Below are positions 55,384 through 63,508 of a stretch of 64,000 nt of DNA, piece by piece. How positions within the stretch are numbered: the stretch's first letter is position 1; every line of letters starts with the position of its first letter. The stretch covers positions 1-64,000 of the forward strand of contig NZ_JBFHJW010000008.1 in assembly GCF_041595635.1 (NCBI RefSeq), in the 5' to 3' direction. A program made the position numbers and the translations under genes. The notes under the pieces are model-generated. The model ran no database searches and was not told where the DNA came from. It saw only the letters and a list, made by a program, of their open reading frames with translations. Source of the DNA: Labilibaculum sp041595635 (GTDB taxonomy: Bacteria; Bacteroidota; Bacteroidia; Bacteroidales; Marinifilaceae).

Positions 55384-57297
55384 ATGAAAATTATGAAAAA
55401 AATAGCAACGATAATACTTTTCATCGGAATACTATCAACGAGTTTTTCGGTGAATGCACAAATGCTTGAACGAGCAAATAAATATTTTGAATCATTTTCC
55501 TATCAGGAAGCCATTGAATTGTATGAGATTTTGTGGGAAAAGGATAGTTTAAACGAAAATGTAAGTAAGCAATTGGCAACCTCCTATCGAATGATAAATA
55601 ATTCGGAAAAATCGGAATTGTGGTATGCTCGGCTTGTTCATTCTAACATAGCAACAAGTAATGATTATTTGTATTATGCAAGAGCTTTGCAAAGCAATAA
55701 GAAGTACGAAGAGGCAAAAATTTGGATGGACAAATATCAAAAAAGTACCTCTATTTCAAATTTTGAAAGCATTCGCCCAAAGCAAATTTCAGACTTGAAA
55801 AAAGATTCTTCCCGATATCGTGTAGAGCCAATTTCAGCAAATTCAGAACAGTCCGATTTTGGCGCAGCCTACTACAAAAACGAAATTGTTTTTTCATCTG
55901 CTAAAGAAAGGTCCAGCATCATCAAGCGGAATTATAAATGGAACAACCAAAACTATCTTCGTTTGTACAAAGCAGAAGTCATGCAAAATGGCGATTTGAA
56001 TAATCCCAAATTGTTTTCTGGTAAGTTGGAAACAAATTATCACGATGGACCCGTTTGTTTTACTGCCGATGGCAATGAGATGTTCCTAACTCGTAATAAT
56101 GTGAGTTCTTCGAAACGTGCGAAACGAGATGGGGAAGGTGTCGTAAACATTCAACTGTATCATTGTAAAAAGGAGGGTAATAAATGGTCAAAACCGGAAT
56201 TGTTGCCTTTGAATTTAGAAGAATATTCTACCGGACATCCAGCCTTGTCGGATGATGGGAACAGTTTGTATTTTATTTCTGATCGTCCAGGTGGTTTTGG
56301 TGGTACCGATCTTTATGTAGCTACAAAAACCGTATCGGGTTGGAGCAACCCCAAAAATTTGGGCGAACACATTAATACTTCCGAAAATGAGATGTTTCCT
56401 TTCGTTACAGGTGACAAGTTGTTTTTTGCATCTAAGGGTCATTATGGACTCGGAGGACTCGATGTATTTACTATTGATTTGAAGCAGGAAAATGCGAAGC
56501 CGGTTAATATGGGTTTCCCGATTAATACTTCAAAAGATGATTTTGGATTGATTCTGAAAAATGGAGAAGGTTATTTTGCTTCGAATCGATTAAAAGGAGA
56601 GACTTATGATGATATTTACCACTTTGCAATTGTGTCGCGATTGCTAAAAGGGCAAGTGTTCAATGCAGAAACAAAGGAGATTCTAGGGAATTCAAAAGTG
56701 TCTTTGTTGGATGATCAGGGTGAAGTTCTCGAAAGTATAGATACGAAAGAGAATGGGAAATTTGAATTCATGATCTCAAAAGTTGCGGATTACAAAATTG
56801 AATCTGTAAAGGAAGGTTTTTCCAATGGATTGGAAACTGTTCTTGCTGTGAACTTACAGAACACTGTTGAGTATAATCTATCAGTTTATCAAATGCCAAT
56901 ACCAAAGGTTGAGACGAAAAAAGATCTTTTGGTTCAATCGGGAATGGTTTTGGAAAATATCTATTATGATTTAGACAAGTCAAATATTCGTAAGGATGCG
57001 GCTGAAGAGTTGGATAAATTGGCATTGCTTATGATCGAATATCCGGATCTTAAAATAGAGTTGAGTTCTCATACCGATTCACGGGCTAGCGATGCCTATA
57101 ATATGGCTCTTTCCGAGCGAAGAGCAAAAGCAGCGGTCGAATATATCGTATCTAAAGGAATTTCATCAGATCGATTGAAGGCGAAAGGTTATGGTGAGAC
57201 TAAATTGATTAATCATTGTACCAATGGTGTAAAATGTAGTAAGGCCGAACATCAGGCAAACCGTCGTACCGAAGTGAAGGTTTTAGAACAATATTAA
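55384..57297 (+). CDS. OmpA-family peptidoglycan-binding protein with TPR and PD40 repeats
   Basis: 637 aa, PorE-like architecture. Signal peptide (to VNAQ), TPR segment (~25-125), WD40-like PD40 beta-propeller (~150-415, e.g. GHPALSDDGNSLYFISDRPGGFGGTDLY), carboxypeptidase-regulatory-like domain (~425-500), and OmpA C-terminal domain (~520-637, LSSHTDSRASDAYNMALSERRAKA) that binds peptidoglycan. Such proteins pair with PorP/SprF-type barrels to anchor type IX or surface components; here the partner gene upstream is truncated. An alternative start is 55393. Confidence 0.88.
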   Translation: MKIMKKIATIILFIGILSTSFSVNAQMLERANKYFESFSYQEAIELYEILWEKDSLNENVSKQLATSYRMINNSEKSELWYARLVHSNIATSNDYLYYARALQSNKKYEEAKIWMDKYQKSTSISNFESIRPKQISDLKKDSSRYRVEPISANSEQSDFGAAYYKNEIVFSSAKERSSIIKRNYKWNNQNYLRLYKAEVMQNGDLNNPKLFSGKLETNYHDGPVCFTADGNEMFLTRNNVSSSKRAKRDGEGVVNIQLYHCKKEGNKWSKPELLPLNLEEYSTGHPALSDDGNSLYFISDRPGGFGGTDLYVATKTVSGWSNPKNLGEHINTSENEMFPFVTGDKLFFASKGHYGLGGLDVFTIDLKQENAKPVNMGFPINTSKDDFGLILKNGEGYFASNRLKGETYDDIYHFAIVSRLLKGQVFNAETKEILGNSKVSLLDDQGEVLESIDTKENGKFEFMISKVADYKIESVKEGFSNGLETVLAVNLQNTVEYNLSVYQMPIPKVETKKDLLVQSGMVLENIYYDLDKSNIRKDAAEELDKLALLMIEYPDLKIELSSHTDSRASDAYNMALSERRAKAAVEYIVSKGISSDRLKAKGYGETKLINHCTNGVKCSKAEHQANRRTEVKVLEQY

Positions 57298-57313
57298 ATA
57301 AATAGAATAGTAG

Positions 57314-57350
57314 AAAAAGAGCCGTACATCAATTGTGCGGCTCTTTTTAT
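57314..57350 (+). terminator. Terminator between the OmpA gene and sucD
   Basis: 11-bp stem AAAAAGAGCCG / CGGCTCTTTTT, extended by four weaker pairs. Usable by both convergent genes. Confidence 0.8.
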
Positions 57351-57368
57351 TTAAAATTTATTAAGGTT

Positions 57369-58247
57369 TTATTTGCCTAATACTTCTCGCATTTTTTTAC
57401 CGATATCAGCAGGTGATTTTACTACGTGAATTCCCGCAGCAGCCAAAGCCTTCATTTTTTCTTCGGCAGTACCTTTTCCACCAGCAATAATAGCGCCGGC
57501 ATGTCCCATACGTTTGCCAGGAGGTGCTGTTTGTCCCGCAATAAATGCAACAACAGGTTTACTAACATTTTCAGCAATGTAAGCGGCAGCATCTTCTTCG
57601 TCCGATCCACCAATTTCGCCAATTAAAACAATGGCTTCGGTTTTAGGATCTTCATTTAAAAGTTTAACAGCAGCCATATGCTTTGTTCCGATAATCGGAT
57701 CCCCACCAATACCAATTGCTGTTGATTGTCCCAAACCGGCTTCACCTAGCTGATGAACAGCCTCGTAGGTTAAAGTTCCTGATCGGGAAATAATACCGAT
57801 GGTACCTGGTTTGTGAATAAAGCCTGGCATGATTCCAATTTTAGCTTCTCCTGGTGTAATAACGCCTGGACAGTTGGGACCAATTAGTCGTGTTTTTGGG
57901 TGTTTTTTTAGATATTCATGAACCTTTAACATGTCCAAAGTAGGAATTCCTTCGGTTATGCAAACAACCAAGGCAACGCCAGCATCAGCTGCTTCCATAA
58001 TGGCATCGGCAGCAAATGGCGGTGGAACAAAAATTACCGAGGCATTGGCTCCAGTTTTCGAAACTGCACCACGCATGGTATTGTGAATTGGAATTTTATC
58101 CATAAACAGCTGACCGCCTTTGCCTGGGGTAACACCGGCAACTACATTGGTTCCATATTCTATCATTTGTTGGGTATGAAAAGCCCCTTCGGAACCTGTG
58201 ATTCCTTGAACCACAAGTTTTGTGTTTTTATCTACTAATACACTCAT
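57369..58247 (-). CDS. sucD: Succinyl-CoA synthetase alpha subunit
   Basis: TCA-cycle enzyme subunit that carries the phosphohistidine. N-terminal CoA-binding Rossmann part (KLVVQGITGSEGAFHTQQMIEYG), GPNCPGVITPGE, SRSGTLTYEA, and active-site His in RMGHAGAIIAGGKGTAEEK. 292 aa. Its ATG shares one base with the sucC stop (TAATG), so the pair is translationally coupled. Confidence 0.95.
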   Translation of the reverse strand: MSVLVDKNTKLVVQGITGSEGAFHTQQMIEYGTNVVAGVTPGKGGQLFMDKIPIHNTMRGAVSKTGANASVIFVPPPFAADAIMEAADAGVALVVCITEGIPTLDMLKVHEYLKKHPKTRLIGPNCPGVITPGEAKIGIMPGFIHKPGTIGIISRSGTLTYEAVHQLGEAGLGQSTAIGIGGDPIIGTKHMAAVKLLNEDPKTEAIVLIGEIGGSDEEDAAAYIAENVSKPVVAFIAGQTAPPGKRMGHAGAIIAGGKGTAEEKMKALAAAGIHVVKSPADIGKKMREVLGK

Positions 58248-59416
58248 TATGATTTCATGGTTTTAAGGGTGGCTACTACTTTTTTAGCAGCATCTTTTAG
58301 TTCTGTTGCTGCAATAATATTCATTCCTGATTCTTCCAAAAGTTTTTTGCCTTCTTCAGCGTTAGTCCCTTGCAAACGAACCACAATGGGTACTTTTGTA
58401 TCGATGTTTTTAATGGCCTCAATCACTCCTTTTGCCACTCTGTCGCAACGAACAATTCCCCCAAAAATGTTGATTAAAACAGCCTTTACACTGCCATCGG
58501 AAAGGATGATTCGAAAGCCTTTTTCAACGGTTTCGGCCGAAGCTCCTCCTCCAACATCAAGGAAGTTTGCAGGTTCTCCGCCAGTTAGCTTAATAATATC
58601 CATGGTTCCCATAGCCAACCCAGCACCATTTACCATGCAACCTATATTTCCATCTAACTTAATGTAGTTTAATCCTGATTGACCAGCTTCAATTTCCAGA
58701 GGTTCTTCTTCATCTAAATCGCGCAATGCACTAATGTCTTTATGACGATACAAAGCGTTGTCGTCGAAATTGGCTTTGGCATCCAGGGCAATTACATCTC
58801 CTTCTTTGGTAACTACCAATGGGTTGATCTCAAAAATGGAAGCGTCGGTTCCCATGTAGGCTTTGTAAAGAGCCATCAGAAATTTTACCCCGTTTTTATG
58901 AGCATCTCCCGTTAGACCCAATGCAAAAGCCATTCGTCGTGCTTGAAAGGCTTGTAGACCAACGGCTGTATCAACGGCCACTTTTACAATTTTCTCGGGA
59001 GTTTCTTCGGCAACCTTCTCGATTTCCATTCCACCTTCGGTTGATACCATAAAGGTAACCTTCGAAGTGGCTCGATCCATTACGATTCCAGCATACAACT
59101 CGCGGTCGATGTTTGAAGCTGCTTCAATTAATATTTTTTTCACCAAATTTCCTTCCGGACCAGTCTGATGAGTGATTAGTGTCATGCCTAAGATATCGTT
59201 TGCGTAACGAGTGACATCTTTTGCTGTTGGTGCAAATTTAACACCTCCACCTTTGCCTCTTCCACCTGCGTGGATTTGGGCTTTTACTACTACGGGCAGG
59301 CCAATTTCCGACGCTGCTTTTTCAGCTTCCTTTACCGAAAAAGCAATTTTGCTTTCGGGAACAGGAACACCAAATGAGCGTAAAATGTCCTTTGCTTGAT
59401 ATTCGTGAATCTTCAT
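58247..59416 (-). CDS. sucC: Succinyl-CoA synthetase beta subunit
   Basis: ATP-grasp subunit of succinyl-CoA synthetase. MKIHEYQAKDILRSFGVPVP opening, VVKAQIHAGGRGKGGGVK, FEINPLVV, NGAGLAMGTMD and FGGIVRCDRVA. 389 aa, full length. First gene of the sucCD unit on the minus strand. Confidence 0.95.
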   Translation of the reverse strand: MKIHEYQAKDILRSFGVPVPESKIAFSVKEAEKAASEIGLPVVVKAQIHAGGRGKGGGVKFAPTAKDVTRYANDILGMTLITHQTGPEGNLVKKILIEAASNIDRELYAGIVMDRATSKVTFMVSTEGGMEIEKVAEETPEKIVKVAVDTAVGLQAFQARRMAFALGLTGDAHKNGVKFLMALYKAYMGTDASIFEINPLVVTKEGDVIALDAKANFDDNALYRHKDISALRDLDEEEPLEIEAGQSGLNYIKLDGNIGCMVNGAGLAMGTMDIIKLTGGEPANFLDVGGGASAETVEKGFRIILSDGSVKAVLINIFGGIVRCDRVAKGVIEAIKNIDTKVPIVVRLQGTNAEEGKKLLEESGMNIIAATELKDAAKKVVATLKTMKS

Positions 59417-59899
59417 TCTTACAATTTTATTTGTTAGGATTAGATAAAGACTTGCCCTAGATCTGTTTTTTTATTGTTTTCAATTGATTTTGAGTAACTA
59501 AGCAAGTCGGTAACAATAATTATTTAATTGGTTAACTTTAGAATAACCTAAATATATAAATATCTGTATGAAATAAAAAGGACATTTGCTGGAAATTTAA
59601 AAGAGTTTTTAGTCTTTTTGTTTTTTAGCTTGGATGATTTGAAAATCAGGCTAATTGACAATAAATGATAGAAGTGATGTATTTGTAGAATGGATTTTAG
59701 TATTGATTTGTGCATGTTTAGAACCGAAAATCATGTGAAAACTTCCATTTATCGAATAAAAAGAAGATTCTCCCGATAAAAGGAAGGTAGAAGTCTTCAT
59801 ATTTTGTAATTTCAAACCCAAAGTAAAAATCAAGATAGGAGAACTATTTTGGTTTGTGTAATTTGTTTATTTTTAATCAGAATTAGTAAATACATAAAC
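59417..59899 (+). other. Intergenic region between sucC and the PspA cluster
   Basis: 483 bases, AT-rich. It must hold the divergent promoters of sucCD and the PspA-type cluster, but I cannot point to a clear consensus box. A 60-codon minus-strand open frame (59651-59833) has no recognisable features and is not called. Confidence 0.45.
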
Positions 59900-60295
59900 A
59901 TGAAAACATATTTTAGTAAGGTAAAAGAGTACCTTTTGAATTTGGAATATAATATTATACAGGAAGATGAAGCTGAAGAACTTTTTGTGGTTGAAAATCC
60001 GGAAGGTGGTATCGCCAACTTAGTGGTTGATTGTGAGGATCCAATTTTAATTGTTGAAGGATTGCTTTTTGAAATCAAAGAGGAGAATGTGGATCTTTAC
60101 AAATCATTATTGATGAAGAATAGAGAAATTATTCATGGTGCCTTTGTACTAGATCAAACAGGAAAGAAAGTTCTTTTTAGAGATACACTTCAATTGGAGA
60201 ATTTAGATCAAAATGAACTAGAAGCAACGCTTAATTCTTTGGAAATGTTATTGAGCGAATTCTCCGAAGAAATTATATCATTTTCAAAATTGTAA
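59900..60295 (+). CDS. YbjN-like protein
   Basis: 131 aa from the ATG at 59900 (MKTYFSKVKEYL). Pattern of the YbjN/type III chaperone-like fold: LNLEYNIIQEDEAEELFVVENPEGGIANLVVDCEDPILIVEG, then LLMKNREIIHGAFVLDQTGKKVLFRDTLQLENLDQNEL. It is cytoplasmic. First gene of the stress-envelope cluster, 19 bases before pspA. Longer upstream open frame (59849) lacks support. Confidence 0.78.
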   Translation: MKTYFSKVKEYLLNLEYNIIQEDEAEELFVVENPEGGIANLVVDCEDPILIVEGLLFEIKEENVDLYKSLLMKNREIIHGAFVLDQTGKKVLFRDTLQLENLDQNELEATLNSLEMLLSEFSEEIISFSKL

Positions 60296-60314
60296 CTTAA
60301 TAAACCAATATAAA

Positions 60315-61019
60315 ATGGGAATTTTTAGTAGATTATTTAACGTGGGCAAAGCAGAAGCTCACTCCGCTATAGATAAATTGGAAGATCCGATTAAGATGAC
60401 CGAGCAGGGAATTAGAGATCTGAAAAAAGATTTAGATAAGAGTTTGCAGGCTTTGGCCGAAGTAAAAGCAATGGCCATTCGCAGTAAAAGAGAATTGAAT
60501 GAGCAACAATCAGTAGCTAAAAACTACGAGCAAAAAGCAATATTATTGCTTCAAAAAGCAGAGAAAGGAGAGTTGCAAATGTCGGAAGCAGAACGGTTGG
60601 CTACTGAAGCTTTGGCGAAAAAGGAAGATGCCGTTTCGGCAGCAGTACGATCACAGGAATCGGTTGCTAAATTTGATACCAGTATCAGTCAGCTGGATAC
60701 AAATGTGAAAAAGCTGAAATCGACTATCACTCGTTACGAAAATGAGTTGAGAACTTTAAAAGCGCGTGCTCGAGTTAGTCAGGCCACACAAAAAATAAAC
60801 AAACAGCTTTCTGGAATTGATAGTTCAGGAACGGTTGGTATGTTAGAGAAAATGAAAGATAAAGTGGCTCAACAAGAAGCCATGGCCGAGGCTTACGGTG
60901 ATATTGCTTTCGAAAATCGTAGTTTAGATGAGGAAATTGATGCTACTTTAAGCGATACCAATGTGAAAGCATCTAATGCATTGGAAGAGCTAAAAGCAAA
61001 AATGAAGAACAAAGAATAG
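60315..61019 (+). CDS. pspA: PspA/IM30-family membrane-remodelling protein
   Basis: 234 aa, almost entirely coiled coil. MGIFSRLFNVGKAEAHSAIDKLEDPIKMTEQGIRDLKKDL is the amphipathic N-terminal helix plus family motif; AIRSKRELNEQQSVAKNYEQKA and the heptads to ~170 follow. By family knowledge it forms ESCRT-III-like rods that protect the inner membrane. No pspF/BC genes; instead it lies with YbjN, DUF4178, DUF350 and an aminopropyltransferase-like gene, a known alternative context. Confidence 0.92.
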   Translation: MGIFSRLFNVGKAEAHSAIDKLEDPIKMTEQGIRDLKKDLDKSLQALAEVKAMAIRSKRELNEQQSVAKNYEQKAILLLQKAEKGELQMSEAERLATEALAKKEDAVSAAVRSQESVAKFDTSISQLDTNVKKLKSTITRYENELRTLKARARVSQATQKINKQLSGIDSSGTVGMLEKMKDKVAQQEAMAEAYGDIAFENRSLDEEIDATLSDTNVKASNALEELKAKMKNKE

Positions 61020-61047
61020 CTGTTTGCAAAATTGAACGATAGTAAAA

Positions 61048-61584
61048 ATGGGATTTACCGATTTTTTTAAACGGAAACAGCCGAAGTATGACACTACCAA
61101 TATCCGGGTTACCGACCTGGATGTTGGTTTTGTTTTTGATTACGATTTATCGAGCTGGGAAGTACAAGCTAAATATGAGTATGATTGGGGCGACAATTAT
61201 TTCTCGAAAGAATACAAAATTAATAATGGCAGTAAAACGCTTTTCCTTTCAGTGGAAGAGGATGATGAATTGTATTTGTCTGTTTCGCAGAAATTAAAAG
61301 TACGTCAGATTGGCACGCAGGTTCACGATGATCTGATGAGGCTTCAAAAAGCTCCTGACTCCTTCGAATATGAAGGGAAAAAGTATTTTTTGGAGAAAGA
61401 AGCTCCAGGTTATTTTAATGAAAAAGCTCGCAACGAAGATTGGGTGGAATTTATATCCTGGAATTATGAAGATGAGTCGGGAAATTTTTTGGTTTGCATT
61501 GAACAATGGGACGAAAAAGAATTCGAAGCTTCCTCTGGAAAGTTCATTCAAGAGTTCGAAATTTCCAATATCTTGCCGAAATGA
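61048..61584 (+). CDS. DUF4178-domain protein
   Basis: 178 aa. Residues ~20-165 fit DUF4178: NIRVTDLDVGFVFDYDLSSWEVQAKYEYDWGDNYFSKEYKI, EYEGKKYFLEKEAPGYFN and FISWNYEDESGNFLVCIEQWDEKEFEASSGKF. No signal peptide. DUF4178 regularly accompanies PspA, DUF350 and aminopropyltransferase genes. Function unknown. Confidence 0.85.
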   Translation: MGFTDFFKRKQPKYDTTNIRVTDLDVGFVFDYDLSSWEVQAKYEYDWGDNYFSKEYKINNGSKTLFLSVEEDDELYLSVSQKLKVRQIGTQVHDDLMRLQKAPDSFEYEGKKYFLEKEAPGYFNEKARNEDWVEFISWNYEDESGNFLVCIEQWDEKEFEASSGKFIQEFEISNILPK

Positions 61585-61658
61585 CTTGTGAATAGTTCTT
61601 TGTAACTTTGCAGTATAAAAAGAAGATGGAATTATTCCATTTCCAATTTATGGCTGCG

Positions 61659-61697
61659 AATTCATAATTCTTAACCGATAATTCAAACTTATAATTT
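61659..61697 (-). repeat. AT-rich intergenic repeat, copy 1
   Basis: It contains AATTCATAATT and, on the minus strand, AAATTATAAGTTTGAATTAT, which closely matches 63406-63425. It lies between the DUF4178 gene and the Ser/Arg-rich gene. Confidence 0.45.
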
Positions 61698-62495
61698 ATG
61701 AACACATTAACGAAAGTAATCCTCGGGATTATTGTTGTGTTTTTTATCGCTAAAACTTGTAGTAGAAGTGATTCTTCCTCTACAATTGCGGTGACTGAAA
61801 CATGGCAAAAATCGCCAGTTGATAATATAATTAAAGATTTAAATGCAGAACAGAATTTCTCCATTGTCTTATTCGATATGGATGCTGATGAAGCTTCGGA
61901 TTCTTATCGTCACCAATATCAGGTGATCATTGAAAAAGCAGATACTGTTACTGAGCAAAAATCTTCCTGGAAAAATGTGAGTGCTAGTTTCTTCTCTCAG
62001 CATCTTAACGATATGGGAATGGAAATTGCCTCTAAAAAGGATGGTGTAGTTACAAAACAAGCGGTTCCTGCAGGATACAATCATTATGTGGGGAATGAAA
62101 AATACGGACATTGGGAAAACCGTGGAGGATCTTCGTTTTGGGCTTTTTACGGACAATATGCCTTTATGTCATCTATGTTTAATATGATGAGCTACAGACG
62201 TTCCTATTGGGATGACTATCGTGGAGGTGGATATTATGGAAGTTCAAGAGGTTATTACGGTCCAAGTGGAAGTAGTCCTGTGTATGGAACAAAATCCTAT
62301 ACTTCGTCGGGGAGTGGAAGAAGCACAAAATGGGCAAGCAAACCTTCTAGCTTTAAAGATAAAGTGAGAAGTCGGGTGAGTCGTTCCAGTTCAAGCACAA
62401 GGTCATCTGCGCGATCATCAAGCAAAACTACCCGTAGCTCTTCAAGATACCGTAGCAGCTCAACTCGTTCTCGTAGCGGGGGATTCGGAAAATAA
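61698..62495 (+). CDS. Membrane-anchored protein with Ser/Arg-rich tail
   Basis: 265 aa, not recognised. An N-terminal hydrophobic segment (~5-20: KVILGIIVVFFIAKTC) could be an anchor. Residues 30-110 resemble a small mixed alpha/beta domain (FSIVLFDMDADEASDSYRHQYQVIIEKAD). An aromatic/Gly-rich part (~125-190, WAFYGQYAFMSSMFNMMSYRRSYW) follows, and the last ~70 residues are mostly Ser, Arg, Thr and Gly. The repetitive basic tail suggests binding to polyanions such as nucleic acid or acidic lipids. It lies inside the PspA-DUF350 cluster. Confidence 0.75.
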   Translation: MNTLTKVILGIIVVFFIAKTCSRSDSSSTIAVTETWQKSPVDNIIKDLNAEQNFSIVLFDMDADEASDSYRHQYQVIIEKADTVTEQKSSWKNVSASFFSQHLNDMGMEIASKKDGVVTKQAVPAGYNHYVGNEKYGHWENRGGSSFWAFYGQYAFMSSMFNMMSYRRSYWDDYRGGGYYGSSRGYYGPSGSSPVYGTKSYTSSGSGRSTKWASKPSSFKDKVRSRVSRSSSSTRSSARSSSKTTRSSSRYRSSSTRSRSGGFGK

Positions 62496-62525
62496 ACCAT
62501 TGTGTAATTCATAGATTTACTTATT

Positions 62526-63398
62526 ATGATGTCATTATCAGAAATTTCATTTATTATTTATGATGCAGTGGCTTATATTGCTGTTGCTTTTGCTATTTTC
62601 CTAGTAGGAAAATTTGTTTACCAATTGCTTCATCCCTCTTTTAAAGTAAAAGAAGAGTTGGTGAAAAAGGACAATCTTGCCTTTGCCATAGCGCATGTTG
62701 GCTACTATGTTGGACTTCTGCTTTCAATAGGAAGTGCAATAGTGGGTCCATCGAATGGTTTACTTACCGACCTGATTGATATTGCTGTGTATGGTTTATT
62801 GGCCATTGTGCTTTTAAATATTTCCATATTCATGTCGGATTACTTTCTATTGAGAAGATTTTCTATCCGAAAGGAAATTATCGAGGATCAGAATGTGGGA
62901 ACTGGTGTGGTCGAAGGTGCCGTTTCGGTAGCTTCTGGTTTAATTATTTTTGGCGCTGTATCGGGCGAGAGTGGTGGCCTTTTGTTTGGAATTCTTACGG
63001 CTGTTGTTTTCTGGGCTTTTGGTCAGATTGCCTTACTTGTTACCACACGTGTTTACAATTGGATAACTCCTTATAATTTGCACGAACACATCGAAAAAGA
63101 TAATGTAGCTGTTGGTGTTGGTTTTGCAGGTGCCATTATTGCCATTGGGAACTTAATTCGATTTGGATTGGCTGGCGATTTTAACGGTTGGATCCCTACT
63201 TTTAGCGAAGCTGGGTTCGAGCTTGTTGTAGGAATTATTCTATTGCCAGTGATGCGATTGATTACCGATAAAATTTTGCTTCCGGGCGAACGCTTAACCG
63301 ATGAAATTATCAATCAGGAAAAACCCAATGTGGGTGCTGCCTTGGTTGAAGCTTTTGCTTATATAGGTGGTTCGGTGCTTATAACCTGGTGCCTTTAA
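62526..63398 (+). CDS. DUF350 membrane protein
   Basis: 290 aa with eight predicted hydrophobic segments in two repeated halves (YIAVAFAIFLVGKFVYQLL; NLAFAIAHVGYYVGLLLSIGSAI; then NVGTGVVEGAVSVASGLIIFGAV; NVAVGVGFAGAIIAIGNLI). The NxAxA/NVAVGV motifs are the DUF350 hallmarks. It is related to E. coli YjfL, which sits with a PspA homologue (YjfJ) and a spermidine-linked ligase (YjfC). Starts MMSL; the second Met is equally possible. Confidence 0.88.
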   Translation: MMSLSEISFIIYDAVAYIAVAFAIFLVGKFVYQLLHPSFKVKEELVKKDNLAFAIAHVGYYVGLLLSIGSAIVGPSNGLLTDLIDIAVYGLLAIVLLNISIFMSDYFLLRRFSIRKEIIEDQNVGTGVVEGAVSVASGLIIFGAVSGESGGLLFGILTAVVFWAFGQIALLVTTRVYNWITPYNLHEHIEKDNVAVGVGFAGAIIAIGNLIRFGLAGDFNGWIPTFSEAGFELVVGIILLPVMRLITDKILLPGERLTDEIINQEKPNVGAALVEAFAYIGGSVLITWCL

Positions 63399-63405
63399 TG
63401 TTAGA

Positions 63406-63500
63406 AATTATAAATGTTGAATTATGAATTAAAGAGAGTGAGTTGGATCATGCTATTTTGTGTATTCCCATTCATAGTTAATAATTCGTAATTCATAATT
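63406..63500 (+). repeat. AT-rich intergenic repeat, copy 2, with 12-bp inverted repeat
   Basis: AATTATGAATTA (63420-63431) and TAATTCATAATT (63489-63500) are exact inverted copies 57 bases apart. The left part matches the repeat at 61659-61697 in inverted orientation. This may be a small miniature element. Confidence 0.45.
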
Positions 63501-63508
63501 ATTTGAAT

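Noticed and set aside
59651..59833. 60-codon minus-strand open frame between sucC and the PspA cluster
   Set aside because: No domain, signal peptide or supporting promoter; it is the size expected by chance in AT-rich DNA.
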